DNA from: CAYRML01 sp050942825
GTDB lineage: Bacteria; Bacillota; Dehalobacteriia; UBA4068
Assembly: GCA_050942825.1 (NCBI GenBank)
Contig: JBMNOA010000019.1
Coordinates: 1-31,876, forward strand
DNA: 31,876 bases
Direction: 5' to 3'
Made by a program: the position numbers and the translations under genes
In this document: piece by piece, positions 22,128 through 28,614 of the stretch
Layout: every line of letters starts with the position of its first letter
Numbering within the stretch: position 1 is the first letter of the stretch
The notes under the pieces: model-generated
What the model was told of the DNA's origin: nothing
Databases searched by the model: none
Seen by the model: the letters and a program-made list of their open reading frames with translations, nothing else

Positions 22128-23243
22128 GTGCAAGAAACTACTAATTTGAAGCTAAAAAAACCCGAGCTTACCGACGCCCCGCCCGATATCACGGTCTTGG
22201 ACCATAACTGGGATACGCTGGATACGGAAGTCAATGATTTGCAGGAAAATAAGGCGGACAAGAATCTTACAGCTAATAAAGAACTTACTAATGTTACAAA
22301 TAGTGATTTCAGAAGGAAAGCTCAGGTAGCAGGAATAGCGGTCGAAGTAAAAGAGGTAAATACCAATTATACGTTGACCTTAGATAATGCTGGTGATTTA
22401 CTCAAATGTACTAATACTAATGACATTACTATCACGGTACCGACCGACACTGATGTTGATTTTCCTATTGGCACAGAAATCGAATTAATTAGATATGGTG
22501 CAGGAGACGTGGCAGTAGATGCACCTGCTGGTGTAACGATTATAAACCCTAATAATATAACACCACCGGACATTAATACGATACTTAAATATAAAGGAAA
22601 TGATAGAATTTTAACCACTCAATTTACTAGTATTGTCCTAAAAAAAATTGGTGTCAATGATTGGTTTTTAATTGGGGATGTATATAGAATAAAATCTCTC
22701 ATAGCAACAATTAAATCTTCAGGTGATTGGACTGTTCCTGCCGGAATAACTTCTGTTGATGTTTACCTAGTGTGCGGTGGTGGCGGCGGTGGTTACGGAC
22801 TTAGAGGTGGCGGGGGCGGTGGTTACTGTAAGTTATATAAGAATATCTCATTAATTATTGGCAATTCGTATGCTTGCGTAATTGGTGCTGGTGGTGCCAG
22901 AGGTACATCTAGCACTACTACAGGGGGTGCTGGCGGAACAAGCTCTTTTAATTCTATCTATACTGCTACTGGCGGCTCTGGAGGTTCTGGCTCTTCAGGA
23001 GGTAACGGGGGTTCCGGTGGTGGTGGCAGTGGTACTAGTTCCGGTGGTGACGGAGGAAGTAACGGAAGTAACGGACAATCCGGTAGCGATGACCCAGGCG
23101 GTTCTGGTGGTGGCACAATCGATTATACTCCAACCAATCCTTATAATAATACTTTATATGGTGGCGGCGGAGGCGGTGGCAGCACCATCTCTAGCGGTTC
23201 AGGCGGTAGCGGCGGCTCCGGTATAATTCTTATTTACGGCTAG
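22128..23243 (+). CDS. Phage tail fibre with glycine-rich C-terminal domain
   Basis: This 371-residue protein begins at GTG 22128 after GGAGGTG. Residues 1-50 (TTNLKLKKPELTDAPPDITV, NWDTLDTEVNDLQENKADKN) are the usual fibre attachment segment. A beta-rich middle region contains a segment like those of fibre repeats (YTLTLDNAGDLLKCTNTNDI). From about 195 comes the glycine-rich domain: SGDWTVPAGITSVDVYLVC followed by repeated GGGGGGG blocks, YACVIGAGGARG and GGTSSFNSIYTATGG, ending SGIILIYG. Such domains in other phages are thought to form polyglycine-type sandwich tips that bind the host surface. Glycine-rich runs use mixed GGT/GGC/GGA codons, arguing against simple DNA repeat expansion. Intact. 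Confidence 0.8.
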   Translation: MQETTNLKLKKPELTDAPPDITVLDHNWDTLDTEVNDLQENKADKNLTANKELTNVTNSDFRRKAQVAGIAVEVKEVNTNYTLTLDNAGDLLKCTNTNDITITVPTDTDVDFPIGTEIELIRYGAGDVAVDAPAGVTIINPNNITPPDINTILKYKGNDRILTTQFTSIVLKKIGVNDWFLIGDVYRIKSLIATIKSSGDWTVPAGITSVDVYLVCGGGGGGYGLRGGGGGGYCKLYKNISLIIGNSYACVIGAGGARGTSSTTTGGAGGTSSFNSIYTATGGSGGSGSSGGNGGSGGGGSGTSSGGDGGSNGSNGQSGSDDPGGSGGGTIDYTPTNPYNNTLYGGGGGGGSTISSGSGGSGGSGIILIYG

Positions 23244-23251
23244 GAGGCTTT

Positions 23252-23422
23252 ATGGAAACTATCTATGCAGAAAATAAGCGATAACATCATTGCAAATATT
23301 GCAGTATGTGAAGATATTGAATTTGCCCAACAGAGGGGCGGATTTTGCTGCCCGAGGGTTTTGGTAGCGGCGAAAGCTATATCAATGGGGAGTTTGTGAA
23401 AAAGGAAGAAACAGAAGATTGA
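23252..23422 (+). pseudogene. Small fibre-associated protein gene with two frameshifts
   Basis: A gene of about 56 codons follows the fibre with TAGGAGG before its ATG. The reading METIYAEN stops after ten codons, but NIIANIAVCEDIEFAQQ is open in a second frame (about 23280-23335) and ILLPEGFGSGESYINGEFVK in a third (23342-23422). Together they match the short proteins often encoded after clostridial tail fibres (VxCEDxEFAxQIGxxxLPEGFGxGDxYxxGxF). Two frameshifts make it a clear pseudogene. Confidence 0.75.
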
Positions 23423-23436
23423 AAGGATGATCTGAT

Positions 23437-23577
23437 ATGACCTATGAAATCATGCAAATAATTATCAGTCTGGCCGCTGCTCTGATCACTGCTTTTCTTA
23501 TTCCGTACATAAAAGGGAGAATAGGCGAAGCCAAATCAGTAAGAATTAACGGGCCGTTATTTCTGCAGTTCCGATAA
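23437..23577 (+). pseudogene. Truncated LLH-type phage holin
   Basis: A 46-codon ORF begins at ATG 23437 after AAAGGATG. The single transmembrane segment IIISLAAALITAFLIPYI and the following KGRIGEAK match the start of LLH-family holins (about 110-130 residues), in which a coiled region follows. After residue 34 the sequence switches to unrelated residues and stops inside the 3' end of the convergent tautomerase gene. The join marks where a deletion or insertion replaced the rest of the holin. Confidence 0.7.
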
Positions 23578-23745
23578 GGGCACTCCACCGACACCGATAC
23601 TCTCTCTTTCATATTCATTGATAAAGACGGTGAACGCTTGTAATGGTATATTGGTGGTTTCGGACATTAATTGAGAGACTTTTTCAATGATTTCTTTTTT
23701 CTTATCCGCTGACAGTTTGCCGATAGCGATATTAATACTTGGCAT
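23557..23745 (-). CDS. 4-oxalocrotonate tautomerase family protein
   Basis: This 62-residue enzyme belongs to the tautomerase superfamily. The mature protein should start with the catalytic Pro1 of MPSINIAIGKLS, which sets the start at 23745 rather than the upstream in-frame ATG 23793; an AAGGAG-type site precedes it. Other family marks are LSADKKKEIIEKVSQLMSET, the TNIPLQAFTVFINEY strand and the C-terminal IGVGGVPLSELQ. Length matches 4-OT subunits, which work as hexamers. The substrate is unknown. It is a host-type gene on the minus strand, overlapping the truncated holin by 21 bases. Confidence 0.88.
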   Translation of the reverse strand: MPSINIAIGKLSADKKKEIIEKVSQLMSETTNIPLQAFTVFINEYERESIGVGGVPLSELQK

Positions 23746-23861
23746 AAAATCACTCCTTATCCAATAGTTAATTATCTTTAGGTTTATAAGCATAATATAT
23801 CATGTTGATGGCTTTGTTTCAAGCTGCATGCTGGTTTGTATGGCCCGAAAGGCTAAAAGCC

Positions 23862-23881
23862 AAAAAACCGCTTTTCAGCGG
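23862..23881 (-). terminator. Minus-strand terminator hairpin
   Basis: CCGCT/AGCGG with a four-base loop is followed on the minus strand by six T. No minus-strand gene lies to its right, so it would only block antisense transcription into the tautomerase promoter. Confidence 0.55.
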
Positions 23882-23901
23882 GGGATATAGATGGTGATGC
23901 A

Positions 23902-23924
23902 GCATATTATAATAGTAACAAGCA
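23902..23924 (+). repeat. Copy 2 of the 23-bp lysin-associated repeat
   Basis: It starts GCATATTATAATAGTAACAA and matches 5832-5854 at about 21 of 23 positions. It lies about 80 bp before the broken lysin. Confidence 0.55.
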
Positions 23925-24005
23925 ATAATTACTATCTGCCCAAGCGCAAACCTCGGCCCGCCTTTAGGTCTCGGCCGCTCATCGGCAGCCGCTATCCCTA
24001 GAAAG

Positions 24006-24424
24006 TTGGGCGTAGTAACGGCGTCAGCCCGGCCAGACGGAATATTTTCTGATAGAGGCCACTATATTGTAATCAAAGGAGCCTCCGGCAAGCAAGTCAG
24101 CCTTATGAAGGCGGTTATCAAGCCGCAAAATTCCACAAAGCCGGAGAGAAAGGCCGGGTGGTGGTCGATGTTAATGGGAAAAAAAATAGTATTGATGTAT
24201 TGGCGGCTGATACGAAAAGCAATATGCTGTCTTCTAATCTTTTTAGAGCAAAGGAGGAGAAAAAGATGGTAAGCAAAGAGCAAGAAGTGAGCAGTTGGGC
24301 CAAAGAAGCCCAAGACTGGGTCAAAAAAAACGGTATCTCAGATGGCAGCAATCCCAAAAAAATCGTAACAAGAGAAGAAGTCTGGGCCATGCTGTATCGT
24401 TGGACCAATAAAAAAGCACAATAG
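24006..24424 (+). pseudogene. Second endolysin, frameshifted, with separable SLH-like wall-binding domain
   Basis: The first part, in one frame, contains RPDGIFSDRGHYIVIKGASG, which resembles the histidine region of C39-like peptidases. Near 24092 the frame moves back one base and continues SQPYEGGYQAAKFHKAGEKA, then VVVDVNGKKNSIDVLA, to a C-terminal SLH-like segment (SSWAKEAQDWVKKNGISDG, REEVWAMLYRW). That segment is homologous to the end of the lysin at 6109. AAGGAGG (24251-24257) stands eight bases before an in-frame ATG at 24266, so a 52-residue wall-binding domain could be made alone. The catalytic part is damaged and its 5' end is not defined. Confidence 0.65.
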
Positions 24425-24428
24425 AAGG

Positions 24429-24521
24429 ACTCCCGGCAAACTTAGCGGTTACGAGCTGATGGCAGGGGATCTTTACTTGACAACCTCCTATGATGAGGCG
24501 GTCAATGCTAAAGAGCAGTAG
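24429..24521 (+). pseudogene. Short coding remnant
   Basis: An open stretch without a start reads TPGKLSGYELMAGDLYLTTS then YDEAVNAKEQ and a TAG. Composition and codon use look coding, but no ribosome site or initiator precedes it, and no family is recognised. The remainder of 24522-24683 has no gene. Confidence 0.3.
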
Positions 24522-24683
24522 ATGCTGGAGGGGTTTTTACATTGATCTTAGCAGTGTAATTTAAGCAAGCAAATATTGCAAAATTGCACTATACTGGCAG
24601 ATCGCCTGCCCCCGAAAAATAGCATTTGCTACTCAAATCACCCTGCAGCCTGTAATATGGATAAGTAGCCGAAAATATATAAT

Positions 24684-24713
24684 AAAAACCCGCCCTGTAG
24701 GGTGGGTTTTTTT
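24684..24713 (+). terminator. Strong terminator at the right prophage edge
   Basis: AAAAACCCGCCCT pairs with AGGGTGGGTTTTT around a two-base centre and runs into T7. It ends any late phage transcript before the host genes. Confidence 0.9.
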
Positions 24714-24841
24714 GATTTCGGGCAGCGGGGCCAACAATCCCGGGTAGCATAAAATCTTGCATGCGGCAGTATCAGGGCCTAAGGCAAGGGCAGTAAACGA
24801 TTTTCAGGTGGCAAAAAAACCACTTTTTTTGCGCATAATTA

Positions 24842-24850
24842 TGATATAAT
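24842..24850 (+). promoter_or_regulatory. Extended -10 promoter
   Basis: TGATATAAT forms an extended -10 (TGn-TATAAT) with no good -35, 40 bp before the flavin-fold gene. GGGGGAAA provides the ribosome site. Nothing else is seen in 24714-24841. Confidence 0.55.
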
Positions 24851-24890
24851 CAACAAAGAGCTATAAATTTTATGGATAGGGGGAAATTAT

Positions 24891-25355
24891 ATGAGCGTTA
24901 CCTATAAAAGCGAGGAAAATATGCAAAAGGCCTATCAATTGTTCAGGGACTGTGAATATGGTGTTTTAGCCACTATCGACAGTAGCGACGGTTATCCTTA
25001 TGGCACGCCTGTTTCCCTGGTGGTGATCGACAATGATATCTATTTTCATAGTGCCAAAGTAGGCCAAAAAAATACTAATATGGAACAAAACCCCAAAGTT
25101 TGCGTCACTTGCGTGGGCGAGACCGAGCTGAAACCGGAATGTTATAATACGGATTTTGAATCGGCTATCGCTTGCGGACAAGCCCAAGAAGTGAAAGATG
25201 AGCAAGAAAAAATTGCCGTGTTAAGAAAGATCTGTGAAAAATATGCTGCCAGTAATATGCAGCTTTTTGATACAGCTATTGCAGAAGCCTTCTCCCGTAC
25301 AGCCATATATAAAGTCCAGGTGGAAAAGATAACCTCCAAAGTGAGAAAGAATTGA
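24891..25355 (+). CDS. Pyridoxamine 5'-phosphate oxidase family protein (NimA-like)
   Basis: This 154-residue protein has the split-barrel flavin-binding fold. The family start motif CEYGVLATIDSSDGYPYGTPVS is present, followed by IYFHSAKVGQKNTNMEQNPK, which contacts FMN phosphate in relatives, and VCVTCVGETE. A C-terminal helix region (EQEKIAVLRKICEKYAASNM) leads to the strand AIYKVQVEKITSK. Relatives include NimA nitroimidazole reductases and general flavin oxidoreductases; the substrate cannot be deduced. It is monocistronic, with an extended -10 promoter before it and a terminator after it. Length and motifs are complete. Confidence 0.88.
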   Translation: MSVTYKSEENMQKAYQLFRDCEYGVLATIDSSDGYPYGTPVSLVVIDNDIYFHSAKVGQKNTNMEQNPKVCVTCVGETELKPECYNTDFESAIACGQAQEVKDEQEKIAVLRKICEKYAASNMQLFDTAIAEAFSRTAIYKVQVEKITSKVRKN

Positions 25356-25396
25356 TTTTATATATATATAATAGCAAAGTAATGATGTGATAACAA

Positions 25397-25425
25397 AAAC
25401 TCTGCTTATAGAGCAGAATTTTTTG
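25397..25425 (+). terminator. Terminator after the flavin-fold gene
   Basis: TCTGCT pairs with AGCAGA around a TATAG-type loop, with flanking A/T pairing and a T6 run. Confidence 0.75.
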
Positions 25426-25509
25426 TGTCTAATCGATGATAGTCGACATGCTCTAATTTGCATGCAAAAGAAATGATTTTATCCTCTGGTAATTTGTGTG
25501 GCAGCAGTA

Positions 25510-25550
25510 TATAATATCCTATAATGCACATAAATAGATATAATCTGTGC
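25510..25550 (+). promoter_or_regulatory. busR-like upstream control region
   Basis: TATAAT occurs three times (25510, 25520, 25539). The last is bracketed by the inverted pair GCACA (25526-25530) and TGTGC (25546-25550), about 35 bp before the start codon. A dyad over the -10 suggests repression, possibly autoregulation. No good -35 was found. Confidence 0.4.
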
Positions 25551-25583
25551 AAAAAGAGCTAATAAGAATAGAGTGTGGTCAAA

Positions 25584-26225
25584 ATGCAAAAAAGAGAGAA
25601 AAAAAGGAAGATAGCTGTCCCCAAATATCAGCAGATAGCGGCTGATCTGGCTGCCAAGATCGCCGATAAACGCTACCAGGTCGGAGATAAGATATATGCC
25701 CGTTCCTCACTGGCTAGTTTATACGGAGTATCTGCCGAGACAGCCCGTAGGGCTATTTGTGTTTTATCGGATATGAAGGTTGTGGATACGACAAAGGGCA
25801 GTGGGGTAGTGATATCCTCCTATGAAAACGCGGTGAAATTTCTAAATCACCATCAAGATATTAAAACCATGAACAATTTAAAGTCCGAGATTCTAGGCAT
25901 CATAGAAGAGCAGACTCATAATAATCAGGTTTTGAATGAATTGGTCTCCGAGATGATGGAAAAAACAGATAGATTCAAAAATATTAATCCTTTTATCCCC
26001 TTCGAGGTAACTATTGATGAATCATCACCTTATATTGGCAAAAACATCTCAGAAATCAATTTTTGGCATAATACATCCGCAACCATTATTGCAATTTTGC
26101 ATGAGGAAAGGTTATTACTTTCCCCCGGACCTTATGCCATTTTAGAAAAAGGTGATACTATCTATTTTGTCGGTGACGAAAACAGTTATGCCAAAGTAAA
26201 AAACTTCTTGTGTATTGGGCCATAA
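25584..26225 (+). CDS. busR: BusR-like GntR-TrkA_C transcriptional regulator
   Basis: This protein of about 213 residues combines a GntR-type winged helix (PKYQQIAADLAAKIADKRYQ, then SLASLYGVSAETARRAICVL and GSGVVI), a helical linker likely to be a coiled coil (NNLKSEILGIIEEQTHNNQV onward) and a C-terminal RCK_C/TrkA_C domain (FEVTIDESSPYIGKNISEIN, ILEKGDTIYFVGDENSYAKV). This architecture is that of BusR of Streptococcus and Lactococcus, which binds c-di-AMP through RCK_C and represses the busAB glycine betaine transporter. The gene for such a transporter follows at once in the same direction. The start is ATG 25584 or GTG 25575; neither has a strong ribosome site. Symbol used by homology and context. 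Confidence 0.85.
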   Translation: MQKREKKRKIAVPKYQQIAADLAAKIADKRYQVGDKIYARSSLASLYGVSAETARRAICVLSDMKVVDTTKGSGVVISSYENAVKFLNHHQDIKTMNNLKSEILGIIEEQTHNNQVLNELVSEMMEKTDRFKNINPFIPFEVTIDESSPYIGKNISEINFWHNTSATIIAILHEERLLLSPGPYAILEKGDTIYFVGDENSYAKVKNFLCIGP

Positions 26226-26270
26226 CCAATATCTTTTCCTATCGTCAGTACCATTTATAATAGGCTTTTT

Positions 26271-26316
26271 AAATAAGTAAATGTGCACTATAAAGGCATG
26301 TTTGCTTATTTTTTTT
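26271..26316 (+). terminator. Terminator after the busR-like gene
   Basis: A 16-bp stem (26271-26286 with 26296-26311, three G-U pairs) is followed by a long T-run. It separates busR from the transporter operon, so each has its own promoter. Confidence 0.85.
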
Positions 26317-26328
26317 CCATTAGTCGCC

Positions 26329-26422
26329 TTGACAAACAGGGGTGTTTTAGGGTATAAATATATATAATACAACTTACAAAAATTTCAAGATTGTTACTTT
26401 ACCGCTCGCTGTCTCGTACTTT
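26329..26422 (+). promoter_or_regulatory. Promoter and possible BusR-type operator of the betaine transporter
   Basis: TTGACA (26329-26334), 18 nt and TATAAA (26353-26358) form a good promoter. Downstream, TACTTT occurs at 26395 and at 26417, exactly 22 bp apart, in TTACTTTA and GTACTTTTA contexts. BusR is known to bind two separated sites with a fixed spacing; assigning these repeats to it is inference. The leader to the ATG is about 100 nt. Confidence 0.55.
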
Positions 26423-26468
26423 TATCGTTTCTATATAGGGATCAAATTTAAATCAAAGGGGGTTTTTT

Positions 26469-27701
26469 ATGACTGAAATTACCAGTACAGTACAAGAAGC
26501 TGACCGAGCATATAAGCTGGAGGTCAAAAATTTATTTAAAATATTCGGACCATCTCCCAAAAAGGTTATTCCGTTGCTGCAACATAACACCTCAAAAGAG
26601 GAGATATTAAAGAAAACAGGTCACAGCGTAGGTGTGGATGATGCTACTTTCGGTGTTTATAAGGGAGAGGTCTTTGTGGTTATGGGTTTGTCCGGCAGCG
26701 GCAAATCAACTCTCATCAGATGTTTAAACCGTTTAATCGAGCCCACAGAGGGACAAGTGCTCATAGACGGACAAAATATTATTAATTGCGGTAATGAGGA
26801 GCTTTTGGAAATCCGCCGCAAAAAAATGGCTATGGTTTTCCAGAACTTTGCCTTACTGCCTCATAGAACAATATTAGATAATGTAGCATTCGGGTTAGAG
26901 ATACAGAAAATACCTTTGCAGCAAAGAATAGAAAAAGCCTCGCAAATGTTGGATTTAGTAGGATTGAAAGGTTATGAGGATTCCCTGCCCTCGCAGCTGA
27001 GCGGAGGTATGAAGCAAAGAGTCGGTCTGGCAAGAGCCTTGACAACCGATCCCGATATTCTCTTGATGGATGAGGCTTTTAGTGCCTTGGATCCACTGAT
27101 ACGCAAGGAAATGCAAAATGAATTGCTGTCCTTAAATGCCAAAATGCATAAAACTATTATTTTTATTACCCATGATTTGGACGAAGCTTTGAAAATAGGC
27201 GATCGGATCGCCATCATGAAAGATGGTAAAATCGTACAAATAGATGCTCCTGAAGAGATACTTAAAAACCCTGCCAACGACTATGTCAGAGATTTTGTGC
27301 GAGATGTCAACCGTGCCAAAGTGGTAACGGCTGCCTCAATCATGGTAACCCCCGATACTCTTATATCTTCTAAAGAAGGCGCCCGAATAGCTGTGAGGAA
27401 AATGCGAGAGAATGCTATTTCCAGCCTTTTTGTGGTCGATAAAGACCACCGTTTGCAGGGTATCATCACTATTGATGATGTCATTGAATTGCTAAAATCG
27501 AATCGCAACGACCTAAAAGAAATTATTGATACTGATGTCAGCACTGTTTCTCCTGATACCTTGATAGAGGATATACTACCGCTTGCTATCAATTCCAAAT
27601 ATCCTGTGGTGGTTATTGATGATGAAAACACGCTCTTAGGTATAATATTCAAGGTCTCAGTCTTATCCGGTATCATGGGAGAGGAGGAGGAAAGTGATTA
27701 G
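26469..27701 (+). CDS. opuAA: Glycine betaine/proline ABC transporter ATP-binding protein with CBS pair
   Basis: This 410-residue ATPase of the ProV/OpuAA type powers uptake of glycine betaine or related osmolytes. Walker A is GLSGSGKST (73-81), Q-loop Gln125 in VFQNFALLPHRTI, signature LSGGMKQR (177-184), Walker B ILLMDEAFSALD (197-208) and switch His235. Two CBS domains follow (about 288-345 and 353-405; ISSLFVVDKDHRLQGIITID and YPVVVIDDENTLLGIIFKVS). CBS pairs of OpuA sense ionic strength or c-di-AMP in known members. The N-terminal extension LFKIFGPSPKKVIPLLQ is typical of ProV. It overlaps the permease gene by eight bases. First gene of a complete three-gene operon. Confidence 0.95.
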   Translation: MTEITSTVQEADRAYKLEVKNLFKIFGPSPKKVIPLLQHNTSKEEILKKTGHSVGVDDATFGVYKGEVFVVMGLSGSGKSTLIRCLNRLIEPTEGQVLIDGQNIINCGNEELLEIRRKKMAMVFQNFALLPHRTILDNVAFGLEIQKIPLQQRIEKASQMLDLVGLKGYEDSLPSQLSGGMKQRVGLARALTTDPDILLMDEAFSALDPLIRKEMQNELLSLNAKMHKTIIFITHDLDEALKIGDRIAIMKDGKIVQIDAPEEILKNPANDYVRDFVRDVNRAKVVTAASIMVTPDTLISSKEGARIAVRKMRENAISSLFVVDKDHRLQGIITIDDVIELLKSNRNDLKEIIDTDVSTVSPDTLIEDILPLAINSKYPVVVIDDENTLLGIIFKVSVLSGIMGEEEESD

Positions 27702-28536
27702 GATCCCACTAGGAAATTATGTAGAACACGGTATCGATTATTTGACTATTAATTTCGCCGCATTTTTCAGCGGTGTGAAAGATATGCTTTTATCATCAGT
27801 AAGCGCCTTTGAATTTGTGTTTACTGCCATACCGTTTTTTATTATTATTATAATATTGGCCTTGGTAGCTTGGAGATTGACGAACAAAGGTATTGCCATC
27901 TTTACTGCGGCGGGACTTTTACTCATCCAATCACTGGGCTTGTGGCCGGAAACCATGTCTACCTTGGGCTTGGTCGTCACGGCAACTCTGATTACGGTTA
28001 TCATTGGCTTGCCGCTGGGCATTTGGATGTCGAGAAACGATACCTTGAATAAAGTAATTCGTCCGATCTTAGATTTTATGCAGACCATGCCGGCTTTTGT
28101 ATATTTGATACCGGCGGTGTACTTTTTTGATCTGGGCGTGGCACCGGGCATCGTTGCGACAGTGATTTTTGCTATGCCGCCTGTTGTTCGTTTGACGGAC
28201 CTTGGCATACGGCAAGTACCGCGTGATGTGATAGAGGCCTCTCATTCCTTTGGTGCTACATCAGGCCAATTATTACTAAAAGTGCAGATGCCTTTGGCTA
28301 TGCCCACTATACTGGCAGGACTCAATCAAACCATCATGCTTTCCCTATCCATGGTTGTGATTTCAGCCATGATCGGCTCGGGTGGCTTGGGTGATGTGGT
28401 CTTGAGAGGTATCACGCAGATGAAAATGGGACAAGGCTTTGAGGGTGGCCTCGCCGTAGTAATATTGGCGATGGTCCTGGATAGAATCACCCAAGGCTTT
28501 GGCAACATCAAAAAAAAGAACAATAAAAATAAATAA
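27694..28536 (+). CDS. opuAB: Glycine betaine/proline ABC transporter permease
   Basis: This 280-residue membrane protein begins at GTG 27694 behind GGAGGAGG, overlapping the ATPase gene. About six to seven helices are visible, the first at about 45-65. The permease (BPD_transp_1) signature lies in the loop PRDVIEASHSFGATSGQLLL, which carries the EA-G contact with the ATPase. Other ProW/OpuAB marks are LDFMQTMPAFVYLIPAVYFF and GSGGLGDVVLRGITQM. Unlike OpuABC or BusAB of lactic acid bacteria, the substrate-binding domain is not fused but encoded separately next door. Complete. Confidence 0.95.
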   Translation: MIRIPLGNYVEHGIDYLTINFAAFFSGVKDMLLSSVSAFEFVFTAIPFFIIIIILALVAWRLTNKGIAIFTAAGLLLIQSLGLWPETMSTLGLVVTATLITVIIGLPLGIWMSRNDTLNKVIRPILDFMQTMPAFVYLIPAVYFFDLGVAPGIVATVIFAMPPVVRLTDLGIRQVPRDVIEASHSFGATSGQLLLKVQMPLAMPTILAGLNQTIMLSLSMVVISAMIGSGGLGDVVLRGITQMKMGQGFEGGLAVVILAMVLDRITQGFGNIKKKNNKNK

Positions 28537-28614
28537 ATTTTACTTTCGGCTTAGAAACATATTTGCTAAATATAAGTTACTTAGGAAAAATCATTTATGA
28601 AAGGATGAGTGAGT

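Larger units (their letters stand above)
5910..24521. mobile_element. Degenerate prophage (SPP1/P22-like head, PBSX-like tail)
   Basis: Phage genes run from a lysis pair through repressor, Cro-like, portal, scaffold, coat, connectors, tape measure and baseplate to fibre, holin and lysin. Integrase, replication genes, terminases, sheath, tube and tail chaperone are not found. Host-like inserts include hsp20, a lipoprotein and a tautomerase. Boundaries are approximate: no integrase or att duplication was seen. The left block (5910-8136) might derive from a different prophage than the structural block, since MuF-C and lysin genes normally belong further right in the phage gene order. Confidence 0.75.

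Noticed and set aside
22882..23226. Val/Ala/Leu-rich ORF inside the tail fibre
   Set aside because: It is the alternate-frame reading of the glycine codon runs (GGT to GTG/GTT).
5910..24521. Functional tailocin or gene-transfer agent
   Set aside because: Sheath and tube are missing, baseplate J is split and the holin is truncated, so no complete particle system is present in this window.
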